From: an uncultured Pseudomonadota bacterium
GTDB taxonomy: Bacteria; Pseudomonadota; Gammaproteobacteria; Burkholderiales; SG8-39
Direction of reading: 5' to 3'
Assembly (NCBI GenBank): GCA_903909415.1
Contig: CAIVVS010000330.1
Location: 1-7,955 of the forward strand
Length of the DNA: 7,955 bases
The notes below the pieces were generated by a model. It saw only the letters and a list, made by a program, of their open reading frames with translations, made no database searches and had not been told where the DNA came from. Made by a program: the position numbers and the translations under genes. This document shows positions 1-7,160 of the stretch, piece after piece; position 1 is the stretch's first letter; every line of letters starts with the position of its first letter.

Positions 1-3000
1 AGCAGCCAGCGGCCGCGCTCGTCGCCGATGGCGCGCGTGAGCGCCTCGCGCACCCGCGCCGCCGCGCCGCCGAGTTCGGCTTCGGCCACGCCGCGCACCG
101 CGAGCGCGCCGCGGAAGGCCGCGTCCAGTCCGGCGATGCGCTCGCTGCTCCATGCGTCCACGCCTTCCTCGGCGATGCGCTGCAGCCAGCGATGCGCGAC
201 CGAGCCAACATGGCGCGCGGTCTCTCCCGCCCAGGAAAACTCGATCGTCTCGGCTTCACCGCGAACGACCGGCGCGCGCCAGGCCAGTGCCGCGGGCGCA
301 GGCGGCGGCACCCAGCCCGCAGGCAGGCGGCGCAGTTGCTGGTTGATGCCGCGCGCGCCGGCCTGCGCCACGGGCGTCGCCGCGGGCCCCGGCTGCGTAG
401 CAGCCGGCGTGCGTTCCGTGGCGGCCTGAGCGTAGTGGTCCGCCACCACCGGCCACAGGCGCGCAAGCAGCGAGCCCTTGGGTGGCGTGTTGGCCACATC
501 CTTGCCCGGCGGGTGCAACACGTGGCCGACCAGGTGCAGGCGCCGCCGCGCACGCGTGGCCGCGACATAGAGCAGGCGCACGTCCTCGTGCACGCCGCGT
601 TCCGCGCCCAGCGAGCGGATGTAGGCATAGGTCGCATCGGTCTTGCTGCCCGCAGGCTTGATCGGCGCGAGCAGCAGTTCGGTGCGCCCGGGACCGCGCT
701 CATCACGCCCGGAATCGCGCGCGGGCCGTTCCATCCACATCATCAGCTGCTGCTCGTCCTTGCCGGTGCCACGGCCGAGGCGCGGCAGAATCACGGTGTC
801 GAACTCCAGGCCCTTGGCCTTGTGGATGGTCATCACCTGCAACCGCGTCGGCGCGGACAGGTCGGGCAGCGCGAACAGCTTGTCCACCGCCTCCTGCAGG
901 GCCAGCGGGTCCCCGGCGATGCCCTGCGCGTCGGCCGCATCCAGCAGGTCGAGGAAGATCTCCGCGTCCTCCAGGTCGGTGGCGTCCGTCACGCAGGCCG
1001 GGCCGCCCAGCGCCAGCCACGCGCCCTCGACCCGCTCGCGCAGGCTGGCGCGCCCGGCCTGCGCCCGCGCAGCCTCCATCACCCCGGCCAGGCGCACGGC
1101 TCGCGCGCGGCCGTCGTCGGACAGGCGCTCGCGCAATGCCGGATCGGCCAGCAGCACGCACACCAGTTCGCGCGGCGCGCCGCCGGCCAGCGCATGCAGG
1201 TCGGCGAGCGTGAGCCCGCACCAGGGCGCGCGCAGCACCGCGAGCCAGGCCAGCCGGTCGGCCGGGTGGGCGATGGCGCGCGCGAGCGAGAACAGGTCCT
1301 GCACCACCGGCCGGTGCGCGAGCGCCTCGATGTCCACCGCGCGATACGCCAGGCCCGCGCCGCGCAGCGCGCGCGCGACCTCGTTCACGTGGGTGCGCGC
1401 CCGGACCAGGATGGCGATGCTGCCCTCGGCATCGGCGTCCATCGCCGCGCGCACCCGCGCCAGCACGCGCGCCGCCTCGGCATCGCCCGCGTCGTCCTTG
1501 TCTGCGACCACGCAGGCATCGACGGTAACCTCGCCGCCGGCCCGCTGCGGATCGAGCGCCGCGTTCGCGAACGAGGCGCTGTAGGGCACCGCGCCGCTGG
1601 CCGCATCCTCGGCGCCGGGCATCAGCCGCGCGAAGGACCGGTCGACCCAGTCGACGATGCCGGGCAGCGAGCGGAAGTTCACCGCCAGCGTCAGCGGCAC
1701 GAGCCTCACCGAACCGATGCCCTCGCGGCGCGCGCGCAGGAACAGCCCGACCTCGGCCTCGCGGAACCGGTAGATGGACTGCATCGGGTCGCCGACCACG
1801 AACAGCGTGCGCCCGTCATCCGGCTGCCAGCCGGCGGTGAGCCGCACCAGCAGCTCGAACTGCGAGATCGAGGTGTCCTGGAACTCGTCCACCAGCAGGT
1901 GGCGGATGCGGTAGTCCAGCGCCAGCGCGAGGTCGGTGGGCTCGTCGGGGTCACCCAGCGCGCGCGAGGCCGACTGCGCGATCTCGGCGAAGTCCGCCTG
2001 GCCGCTGGCAGCGAACGCCAGGCGCAGTTCGGCGGCCGCGTGGCGCGCGAGGCGCACGATGGCGGCCAGTACCTGCCACTGGGATTCGTCGTAGACGGCC
2101 TGGGGCATGGTGCGCAGGGCAACCATTGCCTCATGCAACCGAGCATTGCCTGCGTGGGCCGCGAGCCATTCATGCATCGCATCCTTCCGAAGCTTGAACT
2201 CGCGCTGCTTCTTGTCGGCCGCCGGAAAGCCCTCGCCGACCCTGACCTGTTTTCGCCATTCGTCCTGCTTGGTCAGCATCAATTCCGCCAGACCAAGCCA
2301 AGCCGCAGCGTCCGCCTCCGTAGGCATGGGCAAGGACGTGAGTTCCGCGCAGGCGCGTATCGCCGAATTGGTGCCGGCCTCGGCCAGGTTGGCTGCGGCA
2401 CTTCGGGCAAGTGGCAGCAGAGTTTCGACGCGCGCACCTGCAAGCGCGCCTGCCGCCTCCTTCAGAACCACGATTCGCTCGGCAGCCAGCGCCGCCTCCA
2501 GCTTCGTCCGCTGGTCAGCCAGCCGCAGCAGACGCAGCCAGGCATCGCGCCGCGCCAGCATGCCGGCGATGTGCTCGACGGCGCGCGCCGCATCGCCATC
2601 CAGGTGTTCCAGCAGCAGCGCCACGTCCGCCGACAGCGCCGACCATTCTCCCGAGGCATCGCGGTCATCCAGGCAGGCGATGGTCGCCTGCGCCGCCTCG
2701 CGGTACAGCGCGCGCGCGTCCTCGACGCTCTCGGGTTGCGCGCCGAAGGTGGACAGCAGCGGCATCTGCCGCGTCAGCGAGGCGCACAGCGAATCGATGG
2801 TCTGCACCCGCAGCCGGGCGGCATGGGCCTGCAGGTCCCACCCACGCCCGGCGTCGCGCGCCAGCGCCGCGCGCGCCAGGTCCCAGGTGAGCGCCTCGTG
2901 CGCCGCCTGCGGACGCGGCTCGTTGCGCGCGCGCGAAAGCGCCTGCAGCACGCGCTGGCGCATCTCGGCGGCGGCCTTGCGGGTGAAGGTGATGGCGGAG

Positions 3001-3203
3001 ATTTCCTCGGGCTCGTCCACCCGTGCGAGCAGCACCAGCACGCGCTGGATCAGCAGCTCGGTCTTGCCCGAGCCGGCCGGCGCCTGCACGATGAAGGAGC
3101 GCGACGGGTCCAGCGCCTCACGCCGCGCGTCGCGGTCGCTGGTCACTCGTTCCTGGTCCACGCGCTCCTCGCCGGCGTTGCCGGTGTCCGGATGCGCGCT
3201 CAT
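1..3203 (-). CDS. addA: AddA-like UvrD/RecB-family helicase-nuclease subunit (3' end outside window)
   Basis: Superfamily 1 DNA helicase, the presumed motor subunit of an AddAB-type complex that unwinds and resects double-strand breaks for RecA-dependent recombination. 1067 codons are visible without a stop, and the gene runs off the left edge. Motifs seen in order: Walker A APAGSGKT (K47), Ia ITFTRKAAAEM, Walker B DEFQDTS (D439-E440), motif III GDPMQSIYRF (471-480), motif IV NFRS (509-512), motif V TIHKAKGLEFD (792-802) and motif VI LYVAATRARRRL (Y879, R884). Near the cut end, GSVAHRWL (H1004) looks like the first motif of a C-terminal PD-(D/E)XK nuclease domain; its catalytic D/E/K lies beyond the window. 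The ATG overlaps the stop of the upstream addB-like gene (ATGA) and has a strong Shine-Dalgarno, so the start is well fixed. RecB is the alternative, but the AddB-like partner immediately upstream favours AddA. Confidence 0.9.
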   Translation of the reverse strand, partial: MSAHPDTGNAGEERVDQERVTSDRDARREALDPSRSFIVQAPAGSGKTELLIQRVLVLLARVDEPEEISAITFTRKAAAEMRQRVLQALSRARNEPRPQAAHEALTWDLARAALARDAGRGWDLQAHAARLRVQTIDSLCASLTRQMPLLSTFGAQPESVEDARALYREAAQATIACLDDRDASGEWSALSADVALLLEHLDGDAARAVEHIAGMLARRDAWLRLLRLADQRTKLEAALAAERIVVLKEAAGALAGARVETLLPLARSAAANLAEAGTNSAIRACAELTSLPMPTEADAAAWLGLAELMLTKQDEWRKQVRVGEGFPAADKKQREFKLRKDAMHEWLAAHAGNARLHEAMVALRTMPQAVYDESQWQVLAAIVRLARHAAAELRLAFAASGQADFAEIAQSASRALGDPDEPTDLALALDYRIRHLLVDEFQDTSISQFELLVRLTAGWQPDDGRTLFVVGDPMQSIYRFREAEVGLFLRARREGIGSVRLVPLTLAVNFRSLPGIVDWVDRSFARLMPGAEDAASGAVPYSASFANAALDPQRAGGEVTVDACVVADKDDAGDAEAARVLARVRAAMDADAEGSIAILVRARTHVNEVARALRGAGLAYRAVDIEALAHRPVVQDLFSLARAIAHPADRLAWLAVLRAPWCGLTLADLHALAGGAPRELVCVLLADPALRERLSDDGRARAVRLAGVMEAARAQAGRASLRERVEGAWLALGGPACVTDATDLEDAEIFLDLLDAADAQGIAGDPLALQEAVDKLFALPDLSAPTRLQVMTIHKAKGLEFDTVILPRLGRGTGKDEQQLMMWMERPARDSGRDERGPGRTELLLAPIKPAGSKTDATYAYIRSLGAERGVHEDVRLLYVAATRARRRLHLVGHVLHPPGKDVANTPPKGSLLARLWPVVADHYAQAATERTPAATQPGPAATPVAQAGARGINQQLRRLPAGWVPPPAPAALAWRAPVVRGEAETIEFSWAGETARHVGSVAHRWLQRIAEEGVDAWSSERIAGLDAAFRGALAVRGVAEAELGGAAARVREALTRAIGDERGRWL

Positions 3204-6133
3204 CCCGCCTCCTCCTCATCGCCGTCCTGGTCCGTTGCCTCTTCGGCATCCGCGTCGACCAGTCCCCAGTCGGCGCGCTCGGCGATGCGGCACAGCGGCT
3301 GCAGGTCGCAGCGCTGGCAGGTCGTGCCGCCCTTCTTCGGATCCACCACCGCCACGCCACGCGCAATCTCCTCGCCGAGCGCATCCATGCGGCTGCGCCA
3401 GTGCGCGAGCAGCGACGGCCAGTCCGCATGCTCCTTGCCCGACTTGTGGGCCTGCAGCGTCTTCACGCCCGGCAGCGCCGGAACGCCGGTCGCCAGATCG
3501 CCGTCGCGCGCGACGCCGTCGAACTTCATCTCGCCCGCGCGCACGCGGGCGAACACCACCGCGGCCGCATCGCCGCCATCGGCCTGCACGCCGATCGCAT
3601 ACAGCGGCAGTTGCGGTTCGTCAGGCCGCTCGCCCATCCACGCCGCCGGTCCGGCCTTGCCGCTGCCGGTCTTGTAGTCGATCACCACCTCGCCCAGTCC
3701 CGGCACATGGTCCATGCGGTCCAGCCGTGCCTCGACCTCGATGCCGCCGGCGCGCAGGGTGCGCTTGGCTTCCAGGCCCGCCACCACGAACGGTGCGCGC
3801 ATGGCCTCGACATGCAGCCAGTCACGCGCCAGCGCGGCGAGCCGGCGTTCCTCCAGCTCGACCTGCCGGCCGGGCAAGGCGTCGGCACGCCGCCCACGCA
3901 GGCGCCCGATCGCATGGCGCGCCGCGCCGCGCAACCACTCGTCCAGCGTGTGGCCGTCGTGCGACCCGGTCGCCATCAGTACCCCGAGCGCCTCGCTGTT
4001 GCCCAGCACCTGCCAGATGCGATGCAGGGTGGCGTGCACCAGGGTGCCGCGTTCACCCGCATCCAGCGCGCCGCCGGGCGCGGCCAGCGGCTCGGCATGC
4101 AGTCGGTGCGCGGCGAAGGCGCGGAACGGACAGGCGGCCTGGTCGGCGAACAACGCCGTGCCGCCCGGCGCGGACACGCCTTCCAGCGCGACCTCCGCCT
4201 CATCGATGCGCTCCTCCGCGCGGGACGCATGCAGCAGGTCGCGCCAGAGCGGATCGCGCGCCGGCGGCGTCGCATCGCCCTCGACGGCGCGCACGGCGAT
4301 CGCCGACACCAGCGCGCTCGGGCGCAGTTCGCGGTCCTGCTCGCGCAGCGGGTGCGACACCACCACCGCGGGCGCGGCATGCAGCCAGCCTTCGGTGATG
4401 CGCCGGTCGAGTTCCATGGAGCGCGCGGCCGAGGCCTGCGGCACGCCGGCCTCGCGCTGCAGGAACACGGGGATGAAGGGATCGGGCCGCGCCGGCATCG
4501 GCCAGGCCTCGTCGGTCAGGCCGCTGACCCAGAGCGCATCGAAGCGCAGGCCCGCGGATTCGAGCACGCCCAGCACCTGGATCGGTTCGTCCGAGGCCTC
4601 CGGCTGGAACAGCGCATCGGCCGCCATGCGCCGCAGCCGCGCCGCCGCCGCCGCATAGCGCAGGCGCGACGCGACGCGGTCCAGGCTGGCCATGGACGCA
4701 ATCAGTTCGTGCAGCCGCGCGGCGGCCTGGTACTCGCGCGAGTCCAGCGTGCGCTCGCCCGGGAAACCGGCCGCGCGCAGCAGTTCGCCCAGCGTCTCCG
4801 ACCAAGCCGAGGGCGCGCGCGTGCCGCCCAGCCGCTCGCGCGACCAGGCCAGCAGCACGCCGAGTTGTTCCGCCAGGCGCGGGCAGGCGTGGTCGCGCAC
4901 CCGCGACATCGCGATCACCAGCGCGCCCAGCGTGAGTTCGGGCGCGGCGGTGCGGCGCAGCTGCGCCTCCAGCCGCGCGCGCGCCGCATGCTCGCCGATG
5001 GCGCCGTCGAGGTAGGGACTGCGCAGCAGCGCACCGACGCGCTCGAAGCCCAGCTTCGCGCCACCGGCCAGCTCCAGCACCAGCAGCGCATCCGCCACCA
5101 GCGGCACCTCGGCCAGCGGCAGACCGAGGGAGATGTTGAACGGCAACGGTGCGTCCTCGCCTGCCGGAGAAGTGAACGCGGCCATGCGTGGCGAACCGGG
5201 CGGCGCGGCGGCCGGCGCGGGCGGCAGTTGCGCCGCCGGCGCGCATACCTGGGTGAGCGCGCGCTTCCAGGCGGCGCGGGTCGCGGCGATGTCGGGCACC
5301 ACGATGCCCACGCGCGCGCCGGGATCCGCCTCCAGTTGCGCGCGCGCCCAGCGCGCCGCCGCCAGGCGCTCGTCGCGCGCCGTGGCGCAGGGCACGCGCG
5401 TGGCTGACACCGGGCCGGCGGCCTCCTCGCTGGCGGCCATGCCCACGCCGGCATCGCCCAGCGCGCGCAGGAACCCGCGCTGCTGCGGCGAGATGATGTC
5501 GAAACCATGCAGCACGACGAGCGCAGGCCGCGCCAGCGCCGGGTGCGCCGCATGCCCCGCCACCAGGTCGGGCAGGCGCGCGACGTCCACCAGCCGCTCG
5601 CGGCGGCAGCGCTTGTCGTACTCGGCCGACCACCCGAGGAAGGCGCGCGCGTCCGCATCCAGCGGCACCATGCGCATGCGTTCGATCAGGCGCCAGCCAT
5701 GCGCCAGCGACCAGGCCTGCGCGCAGGCCGCGGCGGTGCCCGAGGGCGACAACAGCGTCGCGCCGGCCTCGCTCTTCGCGACGATGTCCTCCCACAGGCA
5801 TTGCTCCTGCGCCGCGTCCAGCAGCAGCGGCAGTTCCACGCCCAGCCCGGAGTAGAGCGCGTCCTCGTACAGGCGCTGCACGAAGGCGCCGAAGGGCAGC
5901 ACGTCGGGCGCGGACCAGGCCGACTCGCCCGCGGCCAGGCGCGAGGCGTCGTGGCGGCGGATGAACTCGGCGGCCAGGCGCCGGTTGGGCGTGAGCACCG
6001 TGATGCGCGCGCCGGCGTCGCCCGAGAGCCGCCGGAACAGCGCGTCGATGCCCAGGGCCGGCGATGCCGGTGCATCGTCGACGGCAGGCGCGGCGTCGAT
6101 GGCGGACGCGGGCTGGTGTGCGCGGGAGCTCAT
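3200..6133 (-). CDS. addB: AddB-like PD-(D/E)XK nuclease with predicted Fe-S staple
   Basis: Presumed second subunit of an AddAB-type end-processing complex, 977 residues from the ATG at 6133. The N-terminal half resembles an inactive UvrD-like fold: ITVLTPNRRLAAEF (about 44-57) stands where a helicase would have Walker A, and no GKT is present. A central stretch at about 517-555 (QVLGVLESAGLRFDALW, then AWPMP) is typical of the AddB-related proteins labelled 'probable DNA repair protein' in beta- and gammaproteobacteria. The C-terminal nuclease has H700 (GTLVHATLH), D805 (LDRMD) and D819-Y-K821 (VIDYKTG). C668 (AACPFRAF) plus C939-X2-C942-X5-C948 match the four-cysteine [4Fe-4S] pattern of Bacillus AddB. 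The frame stays open to a TTG at 6193, adding 20 Gly/Arg/Ala-rich residues, but I prefer the ATG. The start is uncertain because neither site has a good Shine-Dalgarno. Confidence 0.88.
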   Translation of the reverse strand: MSSRAHQPASAIDAAPAVDDAPASPALGIDALFRRLSGDAGARITVLTPNRRLAAEFIRRHDASRLAAGESAWSAPDVLPFGAFVQRLYEDALYSGLGVELPLLLDAAQEQCLWEDIVAKSEAGATLLSPSGTAAACAQAWSLAHGWRLIERMRMVPLDADARAFLGWSAEYDKRCRRERLVDVARLPDLVAGHAAHPALARPALVVLHGFDIISPQQRGFLRALGDAGVGMAASEEAAGPVSATRVPCATARDERLAAARWARAQLEADPGARVGIVVPDIAATRAAWKRALTQVCAPAAQLPPAPAAAPPGSPRMAAFTSPAGEDAPLPFNISLGLPLAEVPLVADALLVLELAGGAKLGFERVGALLRSPYLDGAIGEHAARARLEAQLRRTAAPELTLGALVIAMSRVRDHACPRLAEQLGVLLAWSRERLGGTRAPSAWSETLGELLRAAGFPGERTLDSREYQAAARLHELIASMASLDRVASRLRYAAAAARLRRMAADALFQPEASDEPIQVLGVLESAGLRFDALWVSGLTDEAWPMPARPDPFIPVFLQREAGVPQASAARSMELDRRITEGWLHAAPAVVVSHPLREQDRELRPSALVSAIAVRAVEGDATPPARDPLWRDLLHASRAEERIDEAEVALEGVSAPGGTALFADQAACPFRAFAAHRLHAEPLAAPGGALDAGERGTLVHATLHRIWQVLGNSEALGVLMATGSHDGHTLDEWLRGAARHAIGRLRGRRADALPGRQVELEERRLAALARDWLHVEAMRAPFVVAGLEAKRTLRAGGIEVEARLDRMDHVPGLGEVVIDYKTGSGKAGPAAWMGERPDEPQLPLYAIGVQADGGDAAAVVFARVRAGEMKFDGVARDGDLATGVPALPGVKTLQAHKSGKEHADWPSLLAHWRSRMDALGEEIARGVAVVDPKKGGTTCQRCDLQPLCRIAERADWGLVDADAEEATDQDGDEEEAG
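3208..3216 (-). promoter_or_regulatory. Shine-Dalgarno of the addA-like gene
   Basis: On the minus strand the triple AGGAGGAGG lies four bases before the ATG at 3203, or seven counting from the first AGGAGG. It lies inside the last codons of the addB-like gene, where it encodes the Glu run of the acidic C-terminal tail. With the ATGA stop/start overlap this indicates translational coupling of the two subunits. Confidence 0.75.
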
Positions 6134-6152
6134 GGCGGCATTGTGCCTACCC

Positions 6153-6175
6153 CCGGGCTCAGCACGTGAGCCTGG
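6153..6175 (-). other. Imperfect hairpin between fdxA and the addB-like gene
   Basis: The arms CCGGGCTCA (6153-6161) and TGAGCCTGG (6167-6175) can pair over nine positions with one non-Watson-Crick pair and a five-base loop. No T-run follows on either strand, so it is not a standard intrinsic terminator. It lies in the 90-base gap between the fdxA stop and the addB-like ATG and could be a processing or attenuation structure, or chance in GC-rich DNA. Confidence 0.3.
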
Positions 6176-6223
6176 CCCGCACCCGGCCGACAACTGCGGC
6201 GGGCATGCGGGACCCGGTCGCGC

Positions 6224-6547
6224 TCAGCGCGCCAGCAGGCCGAGCTTGCCGGGCTTGCCGGCCCAGTCATCGGCGTCGGCGGGCGCCGGCTTGCGCTCGA
6301 CGATCGCCGGCCAGGTGCGGGCGAGCTCGCGGTTGAGTTCGATGAAGCCGCGCTGCGGCTCCGGCACGTCCTCTTCCGCGTAGATCGCCTCGACCGGGCA
6401 CTCGGTGACGCACAGGGTGCAGTCGATGCACTCGTCCGGGTCGATCACCAGCATGTTCGGGCCCTCCCGGAAGCAATCCACCGGGCAGACGTCCACGCAG
6501 TCGGTGTACTTGCACTTGATGCAGGACTCGGTGATCACATAGGCCAT
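6224..6547 (-). CDS. fdxA: 7Fe-8S ferredoxin FdxA
   Basis: Small soluble cytoplasmic electron carrier of 107 residues, the usual length for Azotobacter vinelandii FdI/FdxA-type ferredoxins. The N-terminus [17 protein letters not shown] is the family signature. By analogy with FdI (numbers shifted by one), C9, C17 and C50 would hold the [3Fe-4S] cluster and C21, C40, C43 and C46 the [4Fe-4S] cluster, while C12 and C25 are extra, non-ligand cysteines. After about residue 60 comes the conserved FdxA tail ([15 protein letters not shown]). The physiological partner cannot be read from the sequence. The gene is divergent from trxA and lies 90 bases upstream of the addB-like gene on the same strand, so co-transcription with the repair genes is possible. 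No clear Shine-Dalgarno is present; the ATG is chosen because the conserved N-terminus begins there. Confidence 0.95.
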   Translation of the reverse strand: MAYVITESCIKCKYTDCVDVCPVDCFREGPNMLVIDPDECIDCTLCVTECPVEAIYAEEDVPEPQRGFIELNRELARTWPAIVERKPAPADADDWAGKPGKLGLLAR

Positions 6548-6583
6548 GGGCGGGGTTCCGGACGTCGCGGGGTGCCATCGTCA

Positions 6584-6603
6584 CTGTTGCGGGACTGCAA
6601 CAG
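6584..6603. repeat. 7-base perfect inverted repeat in the fdxA leader (operator or RNA hairpin)
   Basis: CTGTTGC (6584-6590) and GCAACAG (6597-6603) are perfect inverted copies around a six-base spacer. It lies about 18 to 37 bases downstream of the fdxA -10 box, inside the presumed 5' UTR. As DNA it has the TTG-N8-CAA geometry of CRP/FNR-family sites, though the inner bases do not match the FNR (TTGAT/ATCAA) or CRP consensus. As RNA it would form a 7-bp hairpin with a 6-nt loop. Confidence 0.5.
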
Positions 6604-6620
6604 CGGACAAACGCGCGGAA

Positions 6621-6629
6621 ATAATACCA
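6621..6629 (-). promoter_or_regulatory. Extended -10 promoter for fdxA
   Basis: The minus strand reads TGGTATTAT. This is a -10 hexamer (TATTAT, five of six bases of TATAAT) immediately preceded by a TGN extended -10 motif. No good -35 lies at 16 to 18 bases, which is common for extended -10 promoters. Transcription would begin near 6613 to 6615, giving an fdxA 5' UTR of about 65 nt. It is one of the few AT-rich patches in the window. Confidence 0.5.
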
Positions 6630-6641
6630 TTGAGTCAGGCA

Positions 6642-6709
6642 CTTAGCCGATTTCCAGCCCCTTCGGGCGGCGGCGCCGCGCTCCCTGCGGGAGGTTGAAA
6701 TCGGCTAGG
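6642..6709. repeat. Long inverted repeat with internal hairpins between fdxA and trxA
   Basis: TAGCCGATTTC (6644-6654) and GAAATCGGCTA (6697-6707) are perfect 11-base inverted copies, extendable outward by a T-G wobble and a C-G pair. The 42 bases between hold three further self-complementary units: GCCC-CTTC-GGGC (6657-6668), the palindrome GCGGCGCCGC (6670-6679) and CTCCC-TGC-GGGAG (6681-6693). Folded, it would be a closing stem around two or three hairpins. It lies between divergent genes, so it is not an ordinary terminator for either. A REP-like or miniature mobile repeat, a divergent operator and a structured RNA are all possible. Confidence 0.7.
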
Positions 6710-6720
6710 ATAGGCCCCAT
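6695..6720 (+). promoter_or_regulatory. Heat-shock (sigma-32 type) promoter candidate for trxA
   Basis: TTGAAA (6695-6700), a 14-base spacer, then CCCCAT (6715-6720) matches the core of the E. coli sigma-32 consensus (CTTGAAA, 11 to 16 bases, CCCCATnT). The base before TTGAAA is G rather than C, and CC follows CCCCAT. No convincing sigma-70 pair was seen here. Transcription would begin near 6727 to 6730, about 80 bases before the trxA ATG. The -35 box overlaps the right arm of the 11-base inverted repeat. Confidence 0.55.
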
Positions 6721-6724
6721 CCAA

Positions 6725-6770
6725 AGCGCTGACACGCGATCCCCGCCGCAGACTGCGGGGGCCCAGCGCT
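6725..6770 (+). other. trxA leader hairpin flanked by two AGCGCT palindromes
   Basis: AGCGCT occurs at 6725-6730 and again at 6765-6770. It is its own reverse complement, so the two copies are both direct and inverted repeats and can pair. Between them, CCCCGC (6741-6746) and GCGGGG (6755-6760) form a 6-bp stem, with an alternative CGCA/TGCG pairing nested inside. In the trxA mRNA this would fold into a two-part stem, and no T-run follows it. Confidence 0.4.
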
Positions 6771-6801
6771 CCACCCGGACTCCCCCCCCAAGACCCACCC
6801 C

Positions 6802-6807
6802 GAGGAA
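6802..6807 (+). promoter_or_regulatory. Shine-Dalgarno of trxA
   Basis: GAGGAA lies two bases before the trxA ATG (four bases counted from GAGG). The spacing is short, but it is the only purine-rich match to the 16S rRNA tail there, and it supports the ATG at 6810. Confidence 0.6.
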
Positions 6808-6809
6808 CC

Positions 6810-7139
6810 ATGGCAAGCGACCTGATCCAGCACGTGACCGATTCCAGCTTCGATGACGACGTCGTGAAATCCGACGTGCCGGTACTGGTGGACTACTGGG
6901 CCGAGTGGTGCGGGCCGTGCAAGGCGATCGCCCCGGTGCTGGACGAACTGGCCAAGGAGTACCAGGGCAAGATCAAGATCGCCAAGGTGAACGTGGACGA
7001 GAACCAGGAGATCCCGAAGAAGTTCGGCATCCGCGGCATCCCCACCCTCATGCTGTTCAAGAACGGCAACGTGGAAGCGCAGAAGGTCGGCGCGCTGTCC
7101 AAGTCCCAGCTCACCGCATTCCTTGACAGCAATATCTGA
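6810..7139 (+). CDS. trxA: Thioredoxin 1 (TrxA)
   Basis: Cytoplasmic thiol-disulfide oxidoreductase of 109 residues, the normal single-domain length. It reduces disulfides in ribonucleotide reductase, PAPS reductase, methionine sulfoxide reductase and other partners, and is itself reduced by thioredoxin reductase. The active site WCGPC lies at W33-C34-G35-P36-C37. The buried acid D28 and K59 correspond to E. coli D26 and K57, and the cis-proline is P78 in GIPTLMLF. There is no signal peptide or membrane segment, which excludes periplasmic thioredoxin-like proteins. It is divergent from fdxA and lies directly upstream of rho as in E. coli. A sigma-32-like promoter lies about 100 bases upstream. 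Its last codons contain the -35 box of the probable rho promoter. Confidence 0.97.
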   Translation: MASDLIQHVTDSSFDDDVVKSDVPVLVDYWAEWCGPCKAIAPVLDELAKEYQGKIKIAKVNVDENQEIPKKFGIRGIPTLMLFKNGNVEAQKVGALSKSQLTAFLDSNI

Positions 7140-7150
7140 CGCCCTGTAAT
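7123..7150 (+). promoter_or_regulatory. Sigma-70 promoter candidate for rho, inside the trxA 3' end
   Basis: A perfect -35 TTGACA (7123-7128), a 16-base spacer and TGTAAT (7145-7150, five of six bases of TATAAT) give a strong match. The mismatch is at the well-conserved second position of the -10. The -35 lies in the codons for Leu-Asp-Ser near the trxA end, and the -10 lies just past the stop. Transcription would start near 7157 and give a rho leader of about 310 nt. Confidence 0.6.
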
Positions 7151-7160
7151 CTGGCCTTAT

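Noticed and set aside
192..3677. A 1161-codon open frame on the plus strand, antisense to the addA-like gene and the end of the addB-like gene
   Set aside because: It is Arg/Ala/Gln-rich with no recognisable domain. It runs across two well-supported minus-strand genes and is the usual antisense shadow in GC-rich coding DNA.
3401..5407. A 668-codon plus-strand frame antisense to the addB-like gene
   Set aside because: Same composition artefact. The opposite strand encodes a protein with recognisable nuclease motifs.
6134..6193. TTG start at 6193 for the addB-like gene
   Set aside because: The added 20 residues are Gly/Arg/Ala-rich and unlike a conserved start, and no good Shine-Dalgarno precedes the TTG. 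The ATG at 6133 is preferred, though not proven.
6560..6580. TGGCAC on the minus strand as a sigma-54 -24 element upstream of fdxA
   Set aside because: No TTGC-type -12 element follows at the required spacing.
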